Part shown: positions 49,001 through 59,075 of the stretch, in pieces | Numbering within the stretch: the first letter of the stretch is position 1 | Layout of the letters: every line of letters starts with the position of its first letter | NCBI RefSeq assembly: GCF_002443255.2 | Contig: NW_019211456.1 | Span: 45,014,791-45,078,790, forward strand | Reading direction: 5' to 3' | DNA length: 64,000 nt | Source: Varroa destructor | Taxonomy: Eukaryota > Arthropoda > Arachnida > Mesostigmata > Varroidae | Position numbers and translations under genes: made by a program | The notes under the pieces: generated by a model | Told to the model about the DNA's origin: nothing | The model's database searches: none | Seen by the model: the letters and a program-made list of their open reading frames with translations, nothing else

Positions 49001-52000
49001 GTTATGGTCTTCCTTATGACATATGTGTGGCCGCCTATCGCCTGGAGGCTTCATGTACATGATTCTTATCAGAAATAGGAGTTCTGCGAATTTTAGCATT
49101 TAGCCAGTTAGCCGGCGGGCTTTTTGCATCGAATCGCTCACAAAAAATGTCGCACAAAAAATTCTTTAATTTAAAGAAATAACGTTTTGAAATTTGACTT
49201 TAAAGTTTGTGGAAAATTTATCAGATTATATAGTTAGGTTAGATATCGCTTTCAATGAACGTTTACCTTAGACCCTTGGTTGTTTCGTTCAACACAAAAA
49301 GAAACGTGATTTTCTGTGTTAAATAAATGCACGCTTTTAGACGCATTTTTAAAGACGTAAAAACAAACCCAAGTACCAGATTTTTTAGGCCTGCACATAT
49401 TTGCTTTGCCTGTTAATCCGTGAATCCCGGACATTGTAAAAAAACAACACAGTTGTTACATACAATATTATAATACGCAGTGTACGGTATACAGCTTTGG
49501 TTATGAAAGACGGTATTATTTTTACCTTTGACTGGGTGTTTGCGGCCGAAGCCTTGGATCCGGCGCGTTGTTCTTGGCATGACCACTCTTGTCAAGCATG
49601 TTGGCAAGCACCTGCTTAGGAAGGCCCTTTTGCATTGCCTGATTAGCTAGTTGCCACTTCTCAAGACTTAGATCATATAAGCGACCGTTGCACATCAATG
49701 GAGCCTATGAATGCAACATGACGGGAGTGAGTTGTTACGAAAGGTGTCCCTAGACAGCCAGGCCAAAAATCAACCTGGTTTGCAGAAATGTTTTATTAAT
49801 TCAACTTTTGCCTTACTCCTAATTACTCTTTATTTCCGGACATTACGGCACGTAGAGCCACTCACACAGACTGATATTGTTTTAAAAAATCAAAAAGATA
49901 ATTTATAGATTGTACCGCTTTCTGAAGCTTCTCTTTGGTAGCTCTCCGGATGGTCCTGAGCTCATCCATACCCTCGTCCTCTATGGTTTATAGATTCATT
50001 ACTGTCTCCAAGATACCGATATGTGGTTTTTCCAATAATATCTGAATCGAATTTGTCGGAAACCGTATATTTCTGCTACTCTCTAATAATTTTCTTGGTC
50101 TAGCTTTTTAGAAACGCATTAATTTTACTACGTGTCTCTCGTGGCCTTGAACCATGTAGTCCGCTATCTTTAGGCCTTAGATTGGGGCTATATTAATAGC
50201 ATCCATTCGTGTCTTCTGGTCGCAGTATGATACCTCTATTGATTTTCCATTGCTCAATATTATATAATATAATTGTCACTTTTCAACAGCGTTGACATCG
50301 CGGTTCGTTCAGGTGACTCCAACAGAACCTGTATTTCGTTAGGAAATTATTTCACTATGACGGAAGATAATCGGTATACTATATTATTATATCGAAACGT
50401 CACAATGCCAAAGTCGTCTTCACTTTGTTCGATATAAACTTATGTTTATAGATGACGTTTTTGTTCATTGAGATCTTAAGCCGGTACCCGATTTCATCTA
50501 TATTCCCTAAGCAGATCCAATTCGATCTGTACAAATGCTTGCTACTATGTTGTTGAATTTTTACTTCGATTTTCAACTGCCTAATGAATCTATATGAAGC
50601 TCATGTCGTGCTCCTGTTTCCTGAAAATCCAATACATATCATTTACTAAACAAACAAATGCGGATAAGAACGATTTTCATATTCATTTTGTTTTATCGCG
50701 GACCAAGCATAGGGCGTGCCATACGAGGACGCTATTCCCCACCAGTTCTTTTGATAGTACCTTTAAGTTAATATTAACTTAGTCACAAGCGTACCCAAAC
50801 ATTAAGTAGTGCTTGTGAAAAATTTGGGTAACACGAGGATGATTCTCCATATTGCTGAACATTGCAAAATCACTATCAGATAATATTTCAAGGATATAGT
50901 AGTACGCTATTTCATTGAATCAGCCTTGTGTTTGTGAGCAACGCGACACGCTTATTTTCTGGACATCTAAGCAGCATCTGCTTTTTTTTTACACTAGATT
51001 CTAAAACGTATACTTCATGCGTCCGTAATGTGAAATTTCGCTAACGAGACTTCGTTTGAAAGGCTATTCGCAATTAGTTAGGGGTAGACTTAAAACTATC
51101 GATCTCGAATAATTATGGCGAACCCTGCGATGAAATTTTTCGGTATTTTTTGAATTTCTTGCATGAGCAGTCCTAATGCCATCAGCCACTATGAAAGAAT
51201 GAATTAATGGTCCATAGGACCAGTTGCGCCGACTACGATAACATATTATAAACAATAATGGGTCAAATAACCTATATTATAGCAAATTTTTAACATTGTA
51301 TGTGATATGCAAATGTAATTAATATATTGAGTTATTGAAAAAATGTTACCCGTTTTGTGGCCAACATTTTTAAAGCCACTACTTTTTGTTATATATCAAA
51401 ATTATATTGCCAAACGAAGCATGCGCCATTTTGATTGGTGATCGTCTGCTATTTTTCTGCTAACGCCATAATCCTATTACTGTAGAACCTCGATGGTTCA
51501 TAGGCGAGAAATTATAACAAGTGCTTTTTGCGTTTCGGTTAAATTAACACCATTATGGGAGTTCTACAGAGATTAAAACAAGTGATAATCTAATGGTGCA
51601 AAATCCAAGCGATACGGCGAATGCATGCAAATTTCTCGTCAAGCTTCTCTTAATTTTTGTGGCCTGCCATTGTTATGGTGACAGACGACGTTTTTTCTGT
51701 TTACCATTTCCGATCAGTTCTTTTCAATGGTTTGTTAGAATTCGGCTAATTGTTGACAGTAGAGATCTGAACCAATTGTTTTGCCAGGCGGCAGTGACCT
51801 ATAGTGCACTGCTTAATTCCATGAAACGTATCGAATCTCCCGCCGAACTAAACTCTGCCGCAAATCGTGAAGTACATTATTGTCGCATGTGACGCGCTTC
51901 TGATCACCCGTAATCAACCACTTCAGAAACGGCTCTATTTTATTGTATTTCTATAGAGTTTGACAGATGAGGACACGATCGAGTCCACTACTCTCGGTCA

Positions 52001-53061
52001 GTTTTTCTTGTGGCATTTGAACATCGACTTCTTTTTTCACTATCTTTAAACGCTTGAAAACTGTTGGGCATCGCATGTTTAGTTCTTCAACGGTATCGCG
52101 GCTCAGTCTTGTTCAACGTTCGCGATAATGTATGAAACGTTTTCATAATCGGTCGAGCATTGCGACTATCATCTTCCGGAATCGAAGTTTAAAACCTTTT
52201 TTTTTCCAATAAAACATCTTAACCATAAGCAGCATACATTCTTGTGTGATTCTGGGCTACATTTGTATCTTCATTATGAATGAAAGAGCTCGATCTTAGA
52301 TTTGAATAAATAGATTCCAACAATTTTAGCACATCTACTGTTGTCAAATGTCGATCATCGAAGTACACCAACGCCAACAAGACACGACTTACATTGCCTG
52401 AAATACATGACCTTACAGTTTTCCAGCTAGAACAATGGTCAACACATTTTTCCACAAGCCAATACGTATTGAAACCGTTTCAACAAATGACAACAAAAAT
52501 GATTTATATGAAACTTCTTTTTTAAAAAACTGGTACCTGTCAGTTACTGTAGTGGTGGCTCTTCTATTGTTTCGTTATGACATCTCATATAAACAAGTCA
52601 CAAGCTATCTGTAGAATTTCGAGGCTTCACCTCTACTTCAGGCAGTACTAAAGGTAATTACCAATGTTCAGGTGACCTCGTGCAAAGTTTGTCATAGAAT
52701 AGATGCATTGGTTTCTTCTGCTGAAGAGTCAAACACTCAGTTCCTTTCTTATTGCAGCAACTTCATTTGGGACACAATAAATATATCAATGATTTTTAAT
52801 AAAATGTCTATTAGTGAAGTTCAAAGAACATCTGAGTGACTTGTTATTAGCAGACGAACTCACCTTCGGCACATTTGGCGGGTCATTTTTTGCAAGCTCC
52901 ATTGCCAGGAGCATCATTTGTGGTCCCCGAGGGTCCTCAAGAATAAAGTCCGCGCATTCATTTGATAAGGACGGACCACATTCTGCAAACTGCGTCCCAA
53001 GAGTCACTCTACATAGGCTGCTAAAAGCCAGCATAGATCCAATCATGAACACCACTGCCAT
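42851..53061 (-). CDS. Secreted tandem-module protein of unknown family (11 exons, 683 aa)
   Basis: Eleven exons join with matching phases into 683 codons plus stop: 52,864-53,061; 49,526-49,704; 48,734-48,908; 48,258-48,343; 47,738-47,874; 47,336-47,455; 45,369-45,637; 44,383-44,662; 44,040-44,220; 43,398-43,579; 42,851-43,095. The start gives a typical signal peptide (MAVVFMIGSMLAFSSLCRVTLG), then a short head with Cys28 and Cys36. From residue 67 a module repeats: a strand ending in a Gly turn and a (Y/F)xLP motif, a helix with LxxA, a second helix, then LxxxG(I/V/L) and another strand. LP-type motifs fall at about 166, 243, 338, 491, 577 and 678; modules 1 and 5 have diverged versions (LYDLSL, PFSML). 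Seven modules are complete and the eighth stops right after LPSSLD. Linkers are Pro/Ser/Thr-rich (300-326). I recognise no family. Secretion is inferred from the N terminus; no other membrane segment is evident. Further exons in the 3.2-kb first intron cannot be excluded. Confidence 0.82.
43398..43579 (-). CDS. Repeat-protein gene, exon 10
   Basis: Acceptor TTGCTGCAG, donor TTTC|GTAAGT, phase 2 in and 1 out. Residues 542-602. Module 7 front half: YMLEYDGGRLHLPSQIDKLN with the LP motif at 577-578, then the first helix. Confidence 0.85.
43835..43853. repeat. (CACG)n microsatellite in intron 9
   Basis: Four and a half CACG/ACGC units between exons 9 and 10. Confidence 0.85.
44040..44220 (-). 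CDS. Repeat-protein gene, exon 9
   Basis: Acceptor ATTTCAAG, donor TTTC|GTAAGT, phase 1 in and 2 out. Residues 482-541. Most of module 6: SYRLPEDAHELKRAMDSGK, then LMDSLNRNGISCNVNM and a closing strand. Confidence 0.85.
44383..44662 (-). CDS. Repeat-protein gene, exon 8
   Basis: Acceptor ACGTTAAG, donor ACGA|GTAAGT, phase 0 in and 1 out. Residues 389-481. Module 5 (MNGNPFSMLTQPEKLSNALR, then MMRVGLPAKN and a strand) plus the N-terminal strand of module 6. The acceptor has a poor pyrimidine tract close to the AG, so the exact edge is a little less certain. Confidence 0.8.
45369..45637 (-). CDS. Repeat-protein gene, exon 7
   Basis: Acceptor GCTTTCAG, donor AATCAG|GTTAGT, phase 1 in and 0 out. 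Residues 299-388. A Pro/Ser/Thr linker (about 300-326), then all of module 4: VKIGKSTFDLPMQWPSILEA, KVSEERGLAMPDK and a terminal segment. Confidence 0.85.
45690..47320. other. Intron 6 of the repeat-protein gene
   Basis: About 1.7 kb between exons 7 and 6 with no further module-like exon found. A plus-strand frame (46,949-47,164, 71 codons) and minus frames at 46,103-46,444 and 46,724-47,011 show no domain. It contains a short hairpin at 47,064-47,094. Confidence 0.5.
47064..47094 (-). repeat. 13-bp-stem hairpin inside intron 6
   Basis: TCGGCTACGTCGC (47,064-47,076) and GCGACATAGCCGA (47,082-47,094) are complementary except for one position. That position is a G-U pair if transcribed from the minus strand, the strand of the host gene. 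Confidence 0.6.
47336..47455 (-). CDS. Repeat-protein gene, exon 6
   Basis: Acceptor TTAATGCAG, donor AAAG|GTAACG, phase 1 in and 1 out. Residues 259-298. Second half of module 3: MKLLARHGIPAEFDCN, then a short strand. Confidence 0.8.
47738..47874 (-). CDS. Repeat-protein gene, exon 5
   Basis: Acceptor TCTTTGCAG, donor TTCAG|GTAGAA, phase 2 in and 1 out. Residues 213-258. First half of module 3: VELSAGGKSFCLPGQEESLN with LP at 243-244. Confidence 0.82.
48258..48343 (-). CDS. Repeat-protein gene, exon 4
   Basis: Acceptor CTTTTTTTAG, donor CCGAG|GTGGGT, phase 0 in and 2 out. Residues 185-212. Second helix and closing strand of module 2: MASALRSAGVPVVHYGNHMV. At 86 bp it is the smallest exon. 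Confidence 0.8.
48734..48908 (-). CDS. Repeat-protein gene, exon 3
   Basis: Acceptor ATACCGCAG, donor TTGAGT|GTTAGT, phase 2 in and 0 out. Residues 126-184. A linker with Cys147 and Cys151, then the first half of module 2: MSLRIGHLQVPMEQMSELAN. Confidence 0.8.
49526..49704 (-). CDS. Repeat-protein gene, exon 2
   Basis: Acceptor GCATTCATAG, donor CAAAG|GTAAAA, phase 0 in and 2 out. Residues 67-125. Module 1: MCNGRLYDLSLEKWQLANQA, then VLANMLDKSG and a Pro-rich linker. Confidence 0.82.
49710..52860. other. Intron 1 of the repeat-protein gene
   Basis: A 3.16-kb interval. No module-like exon was seen apart from one doubtful exon-like segment (52,224-52,397, minus). A 99-codon plus frame (51,593-51,892) begins with a signal-like hydrophobic stretch but has no other support. 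Confidence 0.45.
52224..52397 (-). CDS. Doubtful exon-like segment in intron 1
   Basis: Minus strand: a good acceptor (GTATTTCAG) opens 57 codons with NVSRVLLALVYFDDRHL and TTVDVLKLLESIYSNLR, reminiscent of the helix pair of the host gene's module. It ends at a weak donor TATG|GTTAAG, phase 1 in and 1 out. Exons 1 and 2 meet in phase 0, so this segment alone cannot be spliced between them. Confidence 0.18.
52864..53061 (-). CDS. Repeat-protein gene, exon 1 (signal peptide)
   Basis: It runs from ATG at 53,061 to donor CCGAAG|GTGAGT, 66 codons, phase 0 out. The N terminus is a short uncharged start, a hydrophobic core, then a likely cleavage near residues 22-23 (TLG-TQF). The rest (ECGPSLSNECADFILEDPRG) is a small acidic head with two Cys. 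This ATG is the natural start because it places the hydrophobic core at the N terminus. Confidence 0.78.
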
Positions 53062-53325
53062 ATCGTAAACCTTAATTTGTATTGAATGCCGACTTCTGAA
53101 ACTTCAAATTAGCCGGCTGACGATTGTATGTTGAAGTTCAATACTTTTTTAAATTTTATTTTTTGTACATAGGGTCGTCATAGCAAAAGCACGAAACAGA
53201 GTACTTCGTAACAAGTCCTCATCCGGCGACTCTTGGCGGTACTTCGTCAGCTTACAAAGTAGAAAGCACACGACGCAAACCTGAATGCTGATAAATCTAT
53301 TTAAGCCTGTATGTACGTATTCTAA

Positions 53326-53340
53326 CAGTTATATATAAAT
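53326..53340 (-). promoter_or_regulatory. TATA-like element upstream of the repeat-protein gene
   Basis: The minus strand reads ATTTATATATAACTG about 270 bp before the ATG. AT-rich matches of this type are common here and no clear initiator follows. Confidence 0.18.
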
Positions 53341-53349
53341 ACAAAAATT

Positions 53350-55740
53350 ACTGGGAATGCAGTATACTTGGTGATCTACGAGGAGAAAACTCATTTTCAA
53401 ATGGTCCCCGCTCTTTCTCATCGTTTGAGTAATGGTGATGCAGCGCCTCCTTTGTGGCGTTGGGGAAAACCCGAGATTACGGCCGGCAAGTGATCATACA
53501 CATCATCTTCGAGGACAGATTGATACACACTTTCGTCCGATGGGATCCGGACCAAGTCGAGATTTCACGAAGCATTGATAAACAGGTCGGACGAGTCACA
53601 GACAGTCACACAAGCAGCAAACGTCATGCTGCAAACATTTTCCTTTAGTTGATTTAGACGGTAGGAGCGTTCGTTGGAACATCCCACAGAAATTTCTGTC
53701 CATGCTAAAAACTCCAGCGTAGATCCCACATTGTCGCTGCAGGTCAGCATGCGACACTGACAGAATGATCTACGCTGGCTTTATCCGAGCGGCGACTTCA
53801 AGAGGATAATTACAAAGCGCGTATTTGTTGCGTTCTCATAGTATATATAAATATACGTTCAATAAACGTGCTATAATGATGAAGGTAACTACATTCAGTG
53901 TATATACGAAGTCGACAGAATTCGTTAAATGTTTTCGCATACAGGGTCTCCTTTACAGCCCTTGACTAAGTGCGACCTCAACATAAACGATCTACTCTCA
54001 AAGTCAATATCATCGTCTTTCAAAGACCTTTCAGCTTTCCCTCATTTTAATTTTCATCCGACTTCAATGACAGAGTTGCCAACGGATGAGTTCGACAATA
54101 TATATTGTTATAGATCAGAGCTGGAATATTTTTGTATATGTACATTTTTTTTGAAGCATTACACATTTTTCAACGAAGAATTTATCTAAAATCACCAAGT
54201 TACGGAAAAGTAGTCATCCGGAAAAGTTCAATCAAGAAAGTTATAGTTGTAGATGACTTAGCTGAACGTTCGCAATAATACGTTTGCAAAACAAATTGCT
54301 CGAGATATAAATTGGCGTTAAAAAATGATATTAATAGAAAATCAATATACATCACAATGACCGAGCAGGCTTTGTATGCTAGATTTGGCATAAGCATAAT
54401 TTAGGCCGGGCGATTCTGCGACATAAAGTACATAAGTTCTAAGTGAAGTTGTAACTAAATTTTTCATTCATTTTATCATTCTAAGCATTGGTTGACATTG
54501 TTTTACGAATATTATGGATCAAGCCAATGAAAATACTTCAAAAGAGAAAGAAAACCCGTTTTTTCCTAAATACTTAGAATGTTAATTGCGGTCTTTTAAA
54601 TCTGAGAACATGAGGGCGCGGGTTGTTTTCAGATTTCGATTTCGGCGAAACATCTGAACAGATTCCACTGTAGGCGCTTCGGATTTGGACTAGAACGGAA
54701 GACAGGTAGCTTAATTTTTACCCAAAGGCGATAATCGTACATTGAGTCTAATATCACCATTGTAGCTTATATGTTATATTTTTCTTTTATTTATCAAAGA
54801 TCGCGTGTTAATTGTGACGTTAGAAGTGGTAAGGCGTCAGAGCGGTGATTGGGAACAAAAATTCTAAATACATTTCAAAGCTTTCTGAGTAGAAGTGTCG
54901 AGCCATGTTGCACGTTTACGAAAAATGGGAAACTTGCTGGACTAGTACGGACGATTCAAAACGGTGATACGGTAGACGTTAAAGGCTTAAAAATAGTCAA
55001 GGTACTTAAATAGGTTTCCTACTTTACGCCTGGACCGAGTTTCGCAACATGAAGTAGCTTCATAGACAAACTCAGTGGAAAGTACCGACGAATTTCCATT
55101 GCACAACTTGCCTAGCATAAGCAGCATTAGTAGAAGCTACTTTCTGAAAGACACCAGATAGGTAGCATGTTTTGGATCAATACGCTACGGTTTATCTGTA
55201 TTGTGGGTTGTAACAGCGCACGGAGAAAACAAGCATTTCCTGTCTGCCCTTGCTTGGGGTCACCTCACAATCAAATACTAATAGGGCTGTTTGTAAAATG
55301 CAAGAAATATTAGTACCAAGTTATAATAGGCCGTGCTCTATTTGAACAGTCTTTCGAACCTGACTAGAAATAAGACGTTAGCTAGTACCAGGTTGTAATT
55401 GACCTCTACTTTATGCCATGTGGCCTCTTCTGAATTAACTGAAAATTCTTATGTTTACCAGATCTATACGCGAATAGAGCACTACGCAATCTGGCCCAGG
55501 TCTTTTTTTTTACCAGAAATTTCCTTTCGAACCGATAGCCGCTTTGGTGATGATCGTTCTGCGAAAATCCCGATACAAGCACTTTTTCGCCACGTTTGAG
55601 AGAAATATAAAATAATGCGTTTTAAAATATACCTTACATGATACTTCTGACTCGATTCTTTTATTTGATCGTATAATACATACGATCGTTGCAAGCAAGC
55701 GCTGCATCGATGTGCAGTTAAGCAAGTAACTAAATTTGAT
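53350..55740. other. Non-coding stretch; nothing recognised
   Basis: Intergenic between the repeat-protein gene and the candidate exon at 55.75 kb. Frames of 60-86 codons are present without motifs. Confidence 0.45.
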
Positions 55741-55752
55741 GGGCATGTTTAC

Positions 55753-56004
55753 CTTGTACGAAATATGGGTCGCACCGGGCTCTGATAATCACTTTTTTTT
55801 CCGAAACACAACTGGAATTCAGAATTTCGTATCAAATCGATAGGTACGACAGTATCGCCAATAAGTACCGGTTGCGTCGTTATCTGCCTATCTAGCATGT
55901 TCGAGGCGAAATAGCGTCCGTCGATTTGGACGCAAACGAGCAGAACCTGCTGTCGCGGTTGCAACATAATAAACTCGTTCTGTTTTGCCCCAAGCACTTC
56001 GTCG
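55753..56004 (-). CDS. Candidate exon, unrecognised
   Basis: The minus frame DEVLGAKQNEFIMLQPRQQ ... VCVQIDGRYFASNML ... VLIGDTVVPIDLIRN stays open for about 83 codons and stops exactly at a plausible donor, ACAAG|GTAAAC (55,747-55,752). The upstream acceptor (TCTCTTGAAG) is weak; the ATG in FIML is an alternative start. A following micro-exon is possible at about 55,535 (acceptor TTTTCGCAG, phase 2 compatible, encoding TIITKAAIGSKGNF). Other frames are also open here because the region is GC-richer, so chance is not excluded. Confidence 0.3.
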
Positions 56005-56009
56005 CTTCA

Positions 56010-57730
56010 AGAGACGGGGCCGCGACAATCGAATTGCTGTACCATCGAATTTGCCTCGGGCTACTTGGGTGCAATGGGCAGCAGTGCCACTAGCGACCGT
56101 CGTAGCCTTCAGTAGCAACGACAGCCGGATCAGTAGCACCACTGTCGACAGCGCAACGACTATCCTTTCCTAGCAATATAACGCACCTGGGCCAGTGAGG
56201 AGTGGGTGGCATCGAGAAATGGGTGCGTACAACTGCTATATATGCCAATCTAAGTAAGTATATTTCAGCGTGATCCTAGTTCGCTACGTTACGGCACTAT
56301 GGCACATAGACATTTACGTGTACGAACTCCGCTCCGTTCCACATTCCAGACATCTCCGTATGGTAGAATCAAGATCGGCCCAATATTGGATATTGACCTA
56401 AAGTGCCGATAGGATCTTGTTCAGGCGAGCGCAGTGAATGAATGCCCGAACAAAGGGGTGACTAGGCAAATGTTCCCGGGGCACCAAGCAACATGTACAA
56501 CGATCATACATACTCCCATGCATGTACCTAGTTGCAGGGACATGGGCTGCTAATATGTTCATCCCGATAACGACTCCATAAAAGCTTCGCAGTATTTCTT
56601 GTTTCTACGAAACACAACTAGACATATCGTGTTAATTAGACAATTAATGTAAAACCTATTACTAGAAACATACGTCGGATAAAACGAGATCGCGTTTTAC
56701 CCTAGCTTATCCAAATACGCTTGAAGGGTTCCGTGTTAAAAGGGGTATTGTAAATTCACTAAATTTATTAGTCATATAGCCAATGAAGTTGCTGTGAAGT
56801 CTTAGTTTCTCACGAAAACGAAAAAAGTGACTCCCTTTACGTATTGTGCTCGAGTGTGTCTCATCCAACAAGTCAATTATGCACAATCGTGTGGCAGAAT
56901 AACATTTACTAAGCTAAATACTTTCACCTGCTCGACACGAGCTCTACAAGTTAACGTTTGAATCAGGGAAAACAAACGCAGAGCCCTCGGATTTCAATGT
57001 ACCGATAGCATGTTTTCAAATGACCTATTCTATTTTGCCGGAAAGTATTTGACAGCGAAAGCCAGTCGTAAGGACCTTTGTAGGAGCAGGTCTATCCCAG
57101 GCCTTCTGTTACTAATCCGGCTCAGCTTTTGCTCAGGCACGTTAAACTAACAAGGAAGTGCGCAGAAATAAACTATCTTCTTGGTAGTTGCTTTGTATCG
57201 CACAGGCAGTAATAATGTGAACTCCGTTAAGGAAAAGGCACGGACGATACGTTAGGAAACCTATTAGTCCTTCATCGCGTCGTCGATGTGTAAGCAACGA
57301 TACCTAGATGGAAGCCAGGCGAGTCTGGTAATAGGTCTAAAAAAAGAGGATAAAACGTAAATCTCGAACATCGAAGGCTTCACTGATCTCGCAGAGATAG
57401 CTTGAGAACTATCGAATCATTATTAAATCGAGCGATGCAAAACAAGCGAATTCACATAGAAAATGTGCGACAGGACGGAACGCCTGTTTGCCTCGAACAT
57501 CATCCTATTCAGAGCGGAGGGGTGGATAAACAACAAGCAGCAAGTAGACGCGCTACAATCATCCGGGGTTCTTCTGGCGAGAGCGAGAACGGGGATCTTA
57601 CGTCTGAGCTCTAGCAGGATAGTCATAGGCAGTGAGCGAGAGTACGAACAACAGCGACTGACCATGGATAGATACAGGTGATATGCTCGTTTGTGTATAT
57701 TGAAGCGCCAGAGAAACGACGAGGCCAACA
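56010..57730. other. Mixed stretch with overlapping open frames; no gene recognised
   Basis: GC-richer segments at 56,000-56,170 and 57,400-57,690 have several overlapping frames on both strands. One plus frame (57,463-57,680) ends at an ACAG|GTGATA donor-like site. None has a recognisable domain. Confidence 0.35.
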
Positions 57731-57739
57731 ATATGTTTG

Positions 57740-58380
57740 GTCAGTAGAGACTACAGTTTTATTATTGGCATGACCGTTCAGGTGCCGCCGCCGCCACTAC
57801 TTGTAATGAAGGGTCGAATATGGACGGGGTCTGGTAGTGGATGTGCTTATACGACACCGAAGAGTGATCGAGGCGGTCTACTATAACAGCTTTGCTAGTA
57901 GTTAGTAGTGGCCATCCTTGGCGGCGGCGCAGATAGCACCGGTTGGCCTGGTCGGGATAAGCTCGAATGCTATCCCATCTACGTCTAATAACTGCCACTC
58001 AGTTATGTTAGAGTTATGCGGCCACTGCCGCTTCTGGAAGACCGCCAGTCAGGTGGAGAGGTGCACGTCGGTTACATTAAACAGAGTTTGGGCGGACGCT
58101 GCGGCGGCGCCGGGCTGCGCGCGCGTGGCCGAGAACCCGTGCCCCGCCACCCGATACGATGACCGACGGGATGCACGGACCGACCTAAGCCTACGACAGG
58201 TCGCCTACTGCGAGACCCAGCAGCATCGTGATCACTGGTACTGCTACGAGCACAAAACGGTACGGGATTATCGTCGAAGAGGAGCAGGTGCAGGCTTTTG
58301 TCTAATACGCGTCGAGCGTACGGCACTTAGATTCAAGTATAACTGTTTTTTTCAGGTTGCATTCGATTGACGGCTGAAGC
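57740..58380 (+). other. GC-rich block upstream of Hand, possible 5' exon or promoter
   Basis: It contains CCG repeats (57,782-57,796) and a very GC-rich core at 58,080-58,150. A 150-codon plus frame (57,918-58,370) has Cys-rich portions (LCGHCRFWKTAS, AYCETQQHRDHWYCYEHKT). No donor in this frame clearly joins the Hand exon. It may be a 5' UTR or upstream exon of Hand, its promoter, or a separate exon. Confidence 0.3.
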
Positions 58381-58471
58381 ATGGCCGAAGAGACGGGGCA
58401 GCTGGATTGTTTCGCAAACCAACACTCATTTAGATAATATACTACGCTACGTATCGTTAGTGCATCAGCCT

Positions 58472-58494
58472 CCCCCCCCCCCCCCACACACACA
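58472..58494. repeat. C14 run followed by (CA)n
   Basis: Fourteen consecutive C, then alternating AC. Confidence 0.9.
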
Positions 58495-58950
58495 CTCATT
58501 TGTCCGAAATTCACTTGTCCGCTGCCGCTAACGCCAGTCCCTTAGCAACGATATCGAAACATCACAGATATCAAGTATGGATGAGTATATTGCCAAAATG
58601 TGTATACTCTTAAATGGTTGGACTGACTCTTTTTCGTACGTGCAATAGTGCAGCCAAGTGACATAGAGTGCGGGATCAATCATGCGCGAAATCCAGCACC
58701 AGTACCATAGGGAGATACCCTAAATTAAAATAAGAACGACGCAGAAACGGATGTGGCGACCTACGCGTCCTGCAGTGTGAAGAATATCTTTTATGAATGC
58801 TAGTGGGAACGCGACGATCAACAACTGACTATTCGACAAAAGTGCTCTGATGAGACGATAGCTCATCTTTGGGCAAAGTGAGATTCAACAGACTTAGTTT
58901 TACTCTGGAATCGACTGAAGCACGATTGAGGACACTGACAGCGAACCGCG

Positions 58951-59075
58951 ATGGATTTTATGGAGCGTTGTGACTCTCCCGGAGTCCTTCTTGACGAACG
59001 GAAGGAGCGTAGGCGGACTCACAGCATCAACAGCGCATTTGGGCGACTCCGGTCCCACATACCCAACGTGCCCAG
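58951..59075 (+). CDS. Hand: Hand exon with basic region and helix 1
   Basis: Residues 1-41 plus two bases of codon 42. Donor CCCAG|GTTAGT. An in-frame stop lies 15 bp before the ATG, so this ATG is the only start unless the exon begins at the acceptor-like site ending 58,941. Confidence 0.85.

Noticed and set aside
51593..51892. 99-codon plus frame with a signal-peptide-like start
   Set aside because: Lies inside an intron on the opposite strand, no second exon, no family; hydrophobic starts are common by chance in AT-rich DNA.
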